A stretch of 53,984 bases of DNA from NCBI GenBank assembly GCA_022826205.1, contig JAJDVJ010000052.1:1-53984 (forward strand), given 5' to 3'. The notes under the pieces were generated by a model. It had not been told where the DNA came from and did not search any database. It saw only the letters and a program-made list of their open reading frames with translations. The DNA comes from Silicimonas sp. GTDB lineage: Bacteria > Pseudomonadota > Alphaproteobacteria > Rhodobacterales > Rhodobacteraceae. Shown here piece by piece: positions 36,010 to 43,707 of the stretch (within the stretch, counting starts at the first letter, position 1; each line of letters starts with the position of its first letter). A program made the position numbers and the translations under genes.

Positions 36010-36485
36010 TCCAATGCTCCCACCGAAGCGATTGACACGAAACTTGCCGCCCGAATTCGACAGGACATCTTCTTGGGGTCATGCGCGGAGGGAGAATGGC
36101 AGTCGGAAGCGCAGCAGTGCGAAACCCTCGATGTGTCACGGAACCCGACCAGGCTGGCGTTGCGCCTGTTGGAGCGGGAAGGTGCAAAAGGGCCGCGGCG
36201 AAGGCTGCGGATACATGGTTCAGAGCCCGACCGTGGCGGACATTTGACAAGACACCTGATCAGTTTGAGCGCGGCATTTCCCGCCTGCGCCTCGGCAATG
36301 CGCAACATCAGGCCATCTACGAGGCAATCGAGAGCGGCGATCCGGTTCGCGCCGAAGGCATGATGCGGGAACACTCTCAGACAATGATCGAGTGCATCCA
36401 GACGCGTGAAGATCGTGACAAGAGCCTGACCGTCGCGGACCTTGTTCCATTCTCCGCTGCCGATCCGCTGACAGCGGCAGACTGA
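36010..36485 (+). pseudogene. GntR-family (FCD) regulator, decayed
   Basis: A winged-helix remnant is readable (KLAARIRQDIF, then DVSRNPTRLALRLLEREG). The wing continues in another frame (EGCGYMVQSPTVADI, stop at 36244-36246). The C-terminal FCD helix then appears in a third frame (AQHQAIYEAIESGDPVRAEG, MREH) and ends at 36483. The middle of the ligand domain is missing, and the helix has lost typical residues. No functional regulator can be made. It lies between the two gene sets bearing the GGATCC palindromes. Confidence 0.8.
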
Positions 36486-36489
36486 TCGT

Positions 36490-38127
36490 TCATTCGCCGG
36501 TCACTGGTCTTCGACTTGGGAGAATCTTGGGGTCCTTGCCCTTGGCGTCATCTTCATTCCAGTAGCCGATCAGGACGCCAAGCTGCTCTTCCATGCCAGT
36601 CATCCTGACGTTGTGCTCTTCTGACCAGGTCTCGCGCTGCCTGTATTGAAGCGCCCAGTCGGCGAGATGACCGGCCATCGTCTGGCGAATGCCGTCATGT
36701 TCGGGACTGCGGCCAAGATCGACCAGTTCGTCGGGATCGTATTCCAGGTCGAACAGCACTGGCGGGTACCCCGGCGCGTGCACGTATTTCCACCTTTCGG
36801 TTGCAACCATGTAAGTCCGGCAGTCCAAGGGCATCCGTCCCGTCTCGGTCCGGAACACTTGGCAGGAATAGTCGTATTCGCTGACGGCATAGCTGCGCCA
36901 TTCAACGTCTGCGCCCCGGATCTTCGGCATGAGCGAGCGACCGTCCAGAATGTTCCTGGCCACTTCGCCGCCTTGGTGCTCGATAAACGTCGGCAGCAGG
37001 TCGATTGCCTCGACCAGAGATGAATCGACCGTGCCGCGCGTTGCGTCGGCAGCCTCGCTTGGATCCGCGATGATCAACGGAATCCTGACGGAGGGGTCGT
37101 GGAAATAATCCTTGTCGCCCATCCAGTGGTCGCCCAGATAGTCGCCGTGGTCGGAAGTGAAGACGATCATGGTATCGTCGAGCAATCCGCGCTTCTCCAT
37201 GAATTCGAACAGGATCCCAAGCTGGTCATCGATTTGTGAAATCAGCCCCATGTAGACCGGGATGACCGTCTCGCGCGCAATGTCCCTGCCAAAGGTCTTC
37301 CCGGCGACCCGCGTCATGAAGAGCTTCATGAGGGGATTGGTGTCCAACAGCTCGTCCTCGGTCCTATTCGCGGGAACGACGTCGTCAGCAGAGTACATGT
37401 CGTTGTACGGCGCGGGCGCGACATAGGGCCAATGGGGCTTTATGAATGACAGATGAAGCAGCCAAGGGGACTTCCCGTCGTCCGCCGCCAGGAATTCCAT
37501 TGCCCGCCTGGTCATGTAGGGCGTCTCCGAGTCCGCCTCTGCGACCCTCGCAGGCAAGTCGACGCGGTCATTGAAGAAGCCGGAGCGAACCCCCTCTTCC
37601 GTTTCGACGGAATTCGCCGCCCAATGCCACGGGTTGTCGTCTTCGGTGTATCCCCTCGACTTAAGGTACTGGTTGTAGGCGACGTCCGGGCGGACCATCG
37701 AATCCGGATGCACTCCGTCGTCGCGCTCATGCACCTCGAAACCGGCCTGCGCATGGTGAACCCCGATGGGGCTGCCGGCGTCCACGCCAAGTCGTTCCAT
37801 GCCCTCCCGGTCGGCAATCATGTGCGTCTTGCCCACCAGAACGGTACGCATGCCCAGCGGATTCAAGTGGTGGCCGATGTTTCGTTCACCGATGCGCAGC
37901 GGCGCAAAGTTGGATGCGGACCCATGTGACGACACGTAACGGCCCGTATAGAAGCTCATGCGTGACGGGCCGCAGATCGGCGACTGACAATAAGTGTTGG
38001 AGAACGTGACACCTCGTGCGGCCAGTGCATCGATGTTAGGGGTCTTGATGTTCGGGTGCCCGGTGCATCCAAGGTAGTCGAACCGAAGCTGATCGCACAT
38101 GATGAAAAGTATGTTCTTGCGCGCCAT
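36490..38127 (-). CDS. Sulfatase / phosphonate monoester hydrolase family enzyme
   Basis: Alkaline-phosphatase-superfamily hydrolase of 545 residues. The formylglycine motif is CGPSR with Cys52 (SPICGPSRMSFYTGR). Metal residues are visible in FIMCDQLRFDYLG, FIKPHWPY and FTSDHGDYLGDH. No signal peptide is seen, so it is probably cytoplasmic. It needs a formylglycine-generating enzyme, which is not in the window. The size and the MCDQ start resemble phosphonate monoester hydrolase/sulfatase enzymes. It is divergent from the alkylsulfatase gene, with a GGATCC palindrome between them. Confidence 0.9.
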   Translation of the reverse strand: MARKNILFIMCDQLRFDYLGCTGHPNIKTPNIDALAARGVTFSNTYCQSPICGPSRMSFYTGRYVSSHGSASNFAPLRIGERNIGHHLNPLGMRTVLVGKTHMIADREGMERLGVDAGSPIGVHHAQAGFEVHERDDGVHPDSMVRPDVAYNQYLKSRGYTEDDNPWHWAANSVETEEGVRSGFFNDRVDLPARVAEADSETPYMTRRAMEFLAADDGKSPWLLHLSFIKPHWPYVAPAPYNDMYSADDVVPANRTEDELLDTNPLMKLFMTRVAGKTFGRDIARETVIPVYMGLISQIDDQLGILFEFMEKRGLLDDTMIVFTSDHGDYLGDHWMGDKDYFHDPSVRIPLIIADPSEAADATRGTVDSSLVEAIDLLPTFIEHQGGEVARNILDGRSLMPKIRGADVEWRSYAVSEYDYSCQVFRTETGRMPLDCRTYMVATERWKYVHAPGYPPVLFDLEYDPDELVDLGRSPEHDGIRQTMAGHLADWALQYRQRETWSEEHNVRMTGMEEQLGVLIGYWNEDDAKGKDPKILPSRRPVTGE

Positions 38128-38166
38128 GTGTGTGTCACTCTCTGAATTCCGCGCTGTATCGCACCC

Positions 38167-38178
38167 TTAGGATCCTAA
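38167..38178. promoter_or_regulatory. Palindrome TTAGGATCCTAA between the divergent sulfatase genes
   Basis: Perfect 12-bp palindrome 40 bases upstream of the sulfatase start and 113 bases upstream of the alkylsulfatase start. It has the same GGATCC core as the sites near the decayed gntR. Confidence 0.55.
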
Positions 38179-38227
38179 ATCAATGCATGAGCGGGGAATG
38201 AACGGGCATGGGCCGCTCTCCTTGCTT

Positions 38228-38240
38228 TCAGGATCCCAAA
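38228..38240. promoter_or_regulatory. GGATCC-core site before the alkylsulfatase gene
   Basis: TCAGGATCCCAAA keeps one consensus half (GGATCCCAA) of the palindrome at 35657 and lies 50 bases before the alkylsulfatase start. Confidence 0.4.
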
Positions 38241-38290
38241 CCGATACCAAGTTTCAAACGATTGATGCGGTGAAACTTGGAGGAGCGCCG

Positions 38291-39562
38291 ATGCATCCTG
38301 AACTGCAAGCCCACCCCGAGTACTTCTCGAAAGACGTGGTCCAGATTGCGGAAGACGTCTATCAGGCATTCGGATTTGCGGCGTCGAACGTGTACATGAT
38401 CGTCGGGGACGACGGGGTCGTCATCATTGACACGACCGAAACGACAACTGCCGCCGAGAACGTGTTGGCAGAGTTTCGCAAGATCACCGATCTGCCGATC
38501 AAGACGATCATTCTGACACACTCTCACCGCGACCACATCTCTGGCGCAAGCGTCTTTGCCGCCGGAGGAAACCCGGAAATTCTCGCGAGCGACAGGTCGT
38601 CCCAGGACGCGCTGCTCGAAAAGACCATCCACCCGCGTGCCGTCAAGGCGCTGCAGGTACGCACCAAGCGCCAGTTCGGCATCGGACTGTCCTACCCGGA
38701 CGAAATCATCGGCATTGGCGTCGGACCGGGCGACCGCCCGCTCAAGGGCATGGGCGCCGGAATCCTGCCCCCGACGCGTCGCATTGGTGGAGAGGGCGAG
38801 AAGGTGACAACCTGCGGCATCGAGCTTGAGCTGGCGATGGCACCCGGGGAAACCCCCGATCACATGGTCGTCTGGTACGCCGACAGGAAAGTGCTGTTCT
38901 GCGGCGACAACTTCTATCGCGCGTTTCCGAACCTCTACGCAATTCGCGGGACCGAGTATCGGGACTTTGACGCTTGGGCGGACACGCTGGACCAGTTGAT
39001 GGCGTTTGAGCCCGAGGTGCTTGCGCCCGGCCACACCAAGGCGATGACGGGAGCGGATACCATCAGGGAAGTCCTGACGGACTATCGGGACGCGATCCGC
39101 CACATCGTCAGCGAAACCCGCAACGGCATGGATGCGGGCAAGACCATCGACGAGCTGGCGCATAGCGTGCACCTGCCGCCCGAACTTGCCGAGAAGCCCC
39201 ACCTGCGCGAGTACTATGGGAGGGTCGACTTCGCCGTTCGCGCTTACTTCGTAGGGACCATCGGATGGTTCGACGGCAACCCCACGTCGCTCAGCCCCCT
39301 GTCTCCGGCGGACGAAGCGCATCGCTTCATCGAACTTGCAGGCGGGCCGGAGGCCGTCATGACGGCCGTCGAAAAGGCCCGGGCGGAAGAAGACTATCAA
39401 TGGGCATTGCAGCTGATTGACCGGCTGATCCATGCTGGCCAAGGCGGGGGAAACGCCAAGGCGATCAAGGCTCTGCTTCTGAGGTTGCACGCACGCGACC
39501 AGATCAACTGTCCGACGCGGCACTACTACATTCAGTCGGCGAAAGAGCTGGAGCAGGGCTAG
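38291..39562 (+). CDS. Alkylsulfatase-like metallo-beta-lactamase-fold hydrolase (SdsA1/BDS1 family, short form)
   Basis: Hydrolase of 423 residues. Zinc motif THSHRDH (His77, His79, Asp81, His82); second-site residues in MAPGETPDHMVVWY and LAPGHTKAM; helical dimerisation part with LREYYGRVDFAVRAY and GWFDGNPTSLSPLSPADE, which is characteristic of SdsA1-type alkylsulfatases. The usual C-terminal SCP2-like domain is absent, and the signal peptide is missing. GGAGGA 6-7 bases before ATG 38291 fixes the start. It probably releases sulfate from an alkyl sulfate ester. Confidence 0.88.
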   Translation: MHPELQAHPEYFSKDVVQIAEDVYQAFGFAASNVYMIVGDDGVVIIDTTETTTAAENVLAEFRKITDLPIKTIILTHSHRDHISGASVFAAGGNPEILASDRSSQDALLEKTIHPRAVKALQVRTKRQFGIGLSYPDEIIGIGVGPGDRPLKGMGAGILPPTRRIGGEGEKVTTCGIELELAMAPGETPDHMVVWYADRKVLFCGDNFYRAFPNLYAIRGTEYRDFDAWADTLDQLMAFEPEVLAPGHTKAMTGADTIREVLTDYRDAIRHIVSETRNGMDAGKTIDELAHSVHLPPELAEKPHLREYYGRVDFAVRAYFVGTIGWFDGNPTSLSPLSPADEAHRFIELAGGPEAVMTAVEKARAEEDYQWALQLIDRLIHAGQGGGNAKAIKALLLRLHARDQINCPTRHYYIQSAKELEQG

Positions 39563-39563
39563 G

Positions 39564-40106
39564 CTGAGCGGTTGGCAAAGGCACCCGATTGACAACGGCG
39601 ATATCCAGCTCGGCGAGCCCTTCGATCAACCGGCTCCTAATGTCGGCATGTGCAGCGCTGTCCCAACGGTTGGTCCTTTCACCGGGATCGTCCACAAGAT
39701 CAATCCGCTCGTTCGGGCACTTGCCAAGACTGATCGACGGCCGCCACCGATCATGGATGGTCGTGTGAACGCATGGAAGGGTACAGAGGGCCTCTTGCGT
39801 CCGCTGCGTCTCGAATTGGATGTGTGCCGCTTCGCGCCCCTGACCGCCTGCAAGCGACAGAGCGACGCCCTGCTTGCCGACAGGCGCCTCGACTCTTGCA
39901 TGCTCCAGGATCGTCGTTCCTATATCCGGCATTTGCGCAATTTCCTGGCTGCGTTCGCCCTTCGCACCCTTCGGACCGACCCAGATGAATGGCACGTGAC
40001 TAAGTGAGTCGTGCTGCTCCGTGTCCTTGAACAGCATCCTGTGTTCGCCAGGATAATCGCCGCGGTCGGCGGTGAAGAGGATGAAACTTGGGCGTTTTTT
40101 GTTCGC
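39564..40106 (-). pseudogene. Sulfatase, C-terminal remnant
   Basis: The reading frame matches only the last 180 residues or so of a sulfatase: FILFTADRGDYPGEHRMLFK, SHVPFIWVGPKGAKGE, MPDIGTTILEHARVE, then DPGERTNRWDSAAH near the end. The metal motif SDHGD has become ADRGD. No N-terminal half with the CxPSR motif exists upstream. A decayed second sulfatase at the same locus. Confidence 0.75.
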
Positions 40107-40459
40107 TTGCCTCGGGCGCCGTTGCATCGTCAGACCAGCAAGGTCTCACTGCTGCGGATTAAGTGGAGAGCGGCCAAGACAGCAGCGCTGGCCAATGCCG
40201 GTCCGCATTCCTCGACCGGTGAGGACAGGATCAGGACCGCCAGCGCCAACCTCACGACAATTTCAATCGCGGACAGGGCCTTGTGGTCAGATCCGGCAAG
40301 CCAGCCACATGTTGAAGGCCGAACCGGCGGCCGCCCTGGAAGACGGGATGGCCTCGCCCGTGGCGGAGATGCCAATCAACGATTGCAAGGCAAATGGCGA
40401 GACGCTGTTCACAAATGAAGTGTTACGTTGAGATCGCGAAACCGGATCCCGTATCGGGA
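40107..40459. other. Unassigned stretch with a hydrophobic remnant
   Basis: A leftward frame (about 40139-40300) has one hydrophobic helix (IEIVVRLALAVLILS), and an adjacent frame reads SPFALQSLIGISATGEAIP. Together they look like the tail of a decayed membrane protein, but I cannot name it. ATCCCG-tat-CGGGAT at 40447-40461 is a short perfect dyad at the 3' end of the DUF6505 gene. Confidence 0.35.
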
Positions 40460-40939
40460 TCACTCGTCCAGCGATCCGTGAATGGCAAACTGGTCCAGGT
40501 CTGCGTCCTGGGATTCAATGACGCGGAATGACTCGCGAACCCCCACTTCGGTCAATTCGCGAGAGACCGTGAGAAGCGTATTCGCCGCATGCTCGTCGCA
40601 CATCTCCACCATGTGACCCATTTCCTCCTTGGCGACCGGGCGCGCGGCAAAGAGGTCCGGCGCGCCGTAATAGGTCACAAAGTGCTCGGCCAGCATGTCG
40701 GTCAGGCGATCGAGTTCCGCGGGCTCGATCTGGGTAACCGCAACAAAGGTCACGCGCCCGGTCGTCTCCAGCCCGAACCAGCCATTTGTAAAGGCCTGCC
40801 GGGCCTTGCCGGCCAGATCGGCCTCGGTCCAGTTCGAGAATTCGAACCCGCCGGAAATGCACCACTCTCCGGTTCGGGCCGGCACCGGGTAGACCCGTGT
40901 GTCGCTTTCGTCGAAATGGATCGCGCGGGCAAGGTTCAT
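40460..40939 (-). CDS. DUF6505 family protein
   Basis: Cytoplasmic protein of 159 residues of unknown function, in an alphaproteobacterial family. It starts MNLARAIHFDESDTRVYPVP, followed by GEWCISGGFEF. Later it carries FAARPVAKEEMGHMVEMCDE, with Met, His, Glu and Cys that could bind metal (speculative). The start overlaps the preceding gene by ATGA. It is the last gene of the operon DUF6494 - Mrp - DUF4444 protein - DUF6505. Confidence 0.85.
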   Translation of the reverse strand: MNLARAIHFDESDTRVYPVPARTGEWCISGGFEFSNWTEADLAGKARQAFTNGWFGLETTGRVTFVAVTQIEPAELDRLTDMLAEHFVTYYGAPDLFAARPVAKEEMGHMVEMCDEHAANTLLTVSRELTEVGVRESFRVIESQDADLDQFAIHGSLDE

Positions 40940-41640
40940 TGCGGCTCCAGAAGAGCGGTTAGCGGGAACAGACGCGTGTCGTTTCCTTCGCGCAGAAGCA
41001 TCCCGAAATCCTCGTCGACGCCAAGGAAGGTGCCGCTCGCCCCGCCAAACTGGATTGCGTCGCCCAGCCCGTGCGCGATGCCCCGCCATTCGGCGTGCAG
41101 GGGTCTCGAACCTTCTTCCTCCCAACGCGCAATCCAGTTAAGCGTATGGCGCGCCCAGCTTTCGATCAGGTTCACCGGATCTACATCGACGCAGCCTTCC
41201 TCGTAGAGCACTGTTTCCTCGACGTCATCGCCTGGCGTCTGCTTGGCGCTGAGCAGCGGCATCTCGAACCCGACAACCAGCCAGTCCGGCTGCGTACTTT
41301 CGTCGTCGGTGTTGGCCGCCACTCGAAATCGGCCGCAACGCGCCCCGTTGACACGGATTTCGCCGGACCAGCCGAGGTGAACAGCAACCTCTGGCGGCGC
41401 GAGCGCACCCAGGGAATTCTGCAACCCAACGCCGCAAAGCGGCAGCATCGCCATGGCCTTTGCCAATGGCACTTCCGGCGCGAACACCAAAGCCGAGCCA
41501 AGCCGGTCCACCGAGACGTTGTATACGACGAGCCCGGCGTCGCAGCCCAGGCTCGCCTTGGCGCAGGCAGTGACGAAGGGGTCGATTGCACCGCTGACGG
41601 CCAGGCCGGACATCATTGGAGGCAGAACGGCTTCCGTCAT
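40936..41640 (-). CDS. Biotin/lipoate protein ligase-like protein with C-terminal DUF4444
   Basis: Protein of 234 residues. Residues 1-165 resemble the biotin/lipoate A/B ligase fold. However, the ligase motif KWPND reads HLGWSGEIRVNG, and the glycine-lysine strand reads CGRFRVA, so the usual catalytic Lys is not seen. The C-terminal DUF4444 part has LHAEWRGIAHGLGD, then FLGVDEDFGMLL, like the SH3-like tail of BirA. It is coupled on both sides by ATGA overlaps. It may bind a biotinyl or lipoyl group or protein rather than transfer one (inference). Confidence 0.85.
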   Translation of the reverse strand: MTEAVLPPMMSGLAVSGAIDPFVTACAKASLGCDAGLVVYNVSVDRLGSALVFAPEVPLAKAMAMLPLCGVGLQNSLGALAPPEVAVHLGWSGEIRVNGARCGRFRVAANTDDESTQPDWLVVGFEMPLLSAKQTPGDDVEETVLYEEGCVDVDPVNLIESWARHTLNWIARWEEEGSRPLHAEWRGIAHGLGDAIQFGGASGTFLGVDEDFGMLLREGNDTRLFPLTALLEPQ

Positions 41641-42701
41641 GCAGCGTTCATCCCGACAAGCTCTCTCGCCGCCTGCTGAAACGCGGCCGCCTGCGGTCCG
41701 TCGGGGCTTGTCACGACAACGGGCGCCCCTCCGTCACCGGCGACACGGATGTCGAGATGCAACGGAATCTCAGCCAGAAGCGGCACACCGATTTTCGCCG
41801 CCTCGGCCGCCACGCCGCCGTGGCCGAAGGTGTGTTCTTCGTGCCCGCACTTCGAGCAGATGTGGGTGGACATGTTCTCGATAAGGCCGTGGATCGGAAC
41901 GCCCAGCTGGTTGAACATGTCCACTCCCTTGCGGGCGTCGATCAACGCCACGTCCTGTGGCGTGGACACGATGATCGCGCCATCGACGACGGCCTTCTGC
42001 GCAAGCGTCATCTGGACGTCGCCCGTGCCTGGCGGCAAGTCGACGATCAATACGTCGAGGGCGCCCCATTGCACCTGTGTCAGCATCTGCTGCAACGCGC
42101 CCATCAACATCGGGCCGCGCCAGACAACCGCCTGCCCTTCCGTCGTCATCAGCCCGATCGACATCATGGTGACGCCGTGGTTGCGCATTGGAAGAATGGT
42201 CTTGCCATCCGGGCTTGACGGACGACCCGAAACGCCAAGCATGCGTGGCTGTGACGGTCCATAAACGTCCGCGTCCAACAGGCCGACACGCCGCCCTGCC
42301 TGCGCAAGCGCACAGGCGAGGTTTGCCGAGATGGTCGACTTTCCGACCCCGCCCTTTCCGGACGCAATCGCAAGAATGCGATCGATGCCGGGTATCTTCT
42401 CTGGTCCCTTGGGTTCGGGACGTGTGCCGGGCTTCAGATCTGGCGGAGCCTTTTCGGTATGCGCGGTCATAAGGATCGACACGTCCTTGGCGCCCGGCAG
42501 CGCCTTCATCCGTGCCTCCGCATCAGCGCGCACAGGCTCATACGTCTGCGCAAGCTTGGGATCGATTTCCAGGACGAACCGGATGCGTCCGCCCTCAACG
42601 TTCAAGGCGCGCACCAGTCCCGCTGCAACGATGTCGTCACCGGTAACGGGGTCGCTGACCGACTTCAGTGCACCAAGCACACTATCTCGAGACAGTGCCA
42701 A
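41637..42701 (-). CDS. apbC: Mrp/ApbC (NBP35-type) Fe-S cluster carrier ATPase
   Basis: P-loop protein of 354 residues that holds and transfers 4Fe-4S clusters. The N-terminal MIP18/DUF59 domain covers about residues 1-80. The deviant Walker A GKGGVGKST spans 115-123. The CxxC pair is Cys282 and Cys285 (HICSKCGHE), the dimer-bridging cluster site. The start is TTG at 42701, three bases after the DUF6494 stop, with GGAGA upstream. Its position in this operon suggests a dedicated client. Confidence 0.94.
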   Translation of the reverse strand: MALSRDSVLGALKSVSDPVTGDDIVAAGLVRALNVEGGRIRFVLEIDPKLAQTYEPVRADAEARMKALPGAKDVSILMTAHTEKAPPDLKPGTRPEPKGPEKIPGIDRILAIASGKGGVGKSTISANLACALAQAGRRVGLLDADVYGPSQPRMLGVSGRPSSPDGKTILPMRNHGVTMMSIGLMTTEGQAVVWRGPMLMGALQQMLTQVQWGALDVLIVDLPPGTGDVQMTLAQKAVVDGAIIVSTPQDVALIDARKGVDMFNQLGVPIHGLIENMSTHICSKCGHEEHTFGHGGVAAEAAKIGVPLLAEIPLHLDIRVAGDGGAPVVVTSPDGPQAAAFQQAARELVGMNAA

Positions 42702-42704
42702 GGT

Positions 42705-42896
42705 TCAGTCGTTCTCCACTATGGTGCCCGAGACTTCGTGATCCAAGCCAAGTTCTTCGATCGTGACGTTGGCCTTGACCGCATAGCTCTTGCCGGCTTC
42801 GCCCCTGTCGCGAAGCGCCGCCTCGATCGCCTGTTGCGAGGTCACGCCGACCTGCTTCAGGAACTTTCTCATAGACATGTTGTAGGAGTCGCTCAT
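42705..42896 (-). CDS. DUF6494 family small protein
   Basis: Protein of 63 residues of unknown function. It starts MSDSYNMSMRKFLKQVGVTS, and the second half is a beta-like stretch (VKANVTIEELGLDHEVSG). A good ribosome site GGGAAGAAG precedes ATG 42896. It is the first gene of the operon with Mrp, a ligase-like protein and DUF6505. DUF6494 is usually this short, so it is not a fragment. Confidence 0.82.
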   Translation of the reverse strand: MSDSYNMSMRKFLKQVGVTSQQAIEAALRDRGEAGKSYAVKANVTIEELGLDHEVSGTIVEND

Positions 42897-43707
42897 CGTG
42901 CTTCTTCCCTTCGTTGGCCCGTCCGATCCGGTCAATTTGCTTTTGACCGTGCTGAGCTGTGCAAACTCGAGACTTCGTTCAGCGTGAACGGAGCCTAGGT
43001 AGATACCGGTTCGATCCTGGAATTCAACCCCGCGCGAATTGTTCGATCGGACGGACGAACCCTGAAGTCGGTTGCCGGGATTTCGTCAATGGCCGGCGAA
43101 CCGCGCCGTGCATTTCTGAAATTGGAAGGTGGGCCAACCTCCGATTCAAGTGCCAGGAACGAATAGCCTTGAAACCGGCGCCGACGATCCCGTAGGGAAT
43201 CATATACGAAAGTCACATGGTTCGATCCCGGCATTGCGCTCACGTTGGAAACGTGGCAAGTAGACCGTGCATGAGGGCGAGGCATTGCCTTTCCGATCTC
43301 GGCAACAGAGTTTGAGGGCCACGGCCCTGCTGAACCGCCCCGCTGGAGGGGTAAACATGACGCGGCGTCCGGGATTGGCGCATCTGCACGGCGAGGAGCG
43401 CTGGCGTTGGCCACTTCGATGACCCGTGAAATCACTGCGAAGCCACGATGTGACTTTCGTATATATTCCCATAGGATTCATGTCAGGTCTCCTGCGTTGA
43501 GGGCAGGCACCCGCATGACACCGCTGAATGTGCCCGTCATCTCGTTTTCCAGCAGGCACTGGAGCCGTGTTTTGTTGGTTGGGCGACGCAGCCGTCCTTA
43601 GCGTCTCGAATCCCGGGATGAATGTCCTGTCGGGCAGTGCGATGGCTGACACGAATGCTGTCCAACCTTTGGTCGCATCGATTCTTGAACGTTGAGGTTT
43701 ACTGCGT
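42897..43707. other. Gene-free stretch of about 810 bases containing the MITE-like element
   Basis: Outside the element at 43195-43470 no gene is recognised. GGTTCGATCCTGG at 43008-43020 and GGTTCGATCCCGG at 43219-43231 form a 13-base near-exact direct repeat, the second copy touching the left inverted repeat. The promoter for the DUF6494 operon must lie near 42900-42990, and that for the PPDK-like gene near 43600-43700; neither is clear. Confidence 0.5.
43195..43470. mobile_element. MITE-like element with 23/24-bp terminal inverted repeats
   Basis: The left end (43195-43218) reads GGGAATCATATAC followed by GAAAGTCACAT. The right end (43448-43470) is its reverse complement with a single missing C. 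The inner 17 bases ATATACGAAAGTCACAT match exactly. The 276-bp span has no transposase or convincing gene. No clear target duplication is visible. It could also be two opposed regulatory sites. Confidence 0.55.

Noticed and set aside
43008-43231. GGTTCGATCC motifs looking like tRNA T-arms
   Set aside because: Flanking bases do not form a 5-bp T stem, and no acceptor or anticodon arms are found upstream.
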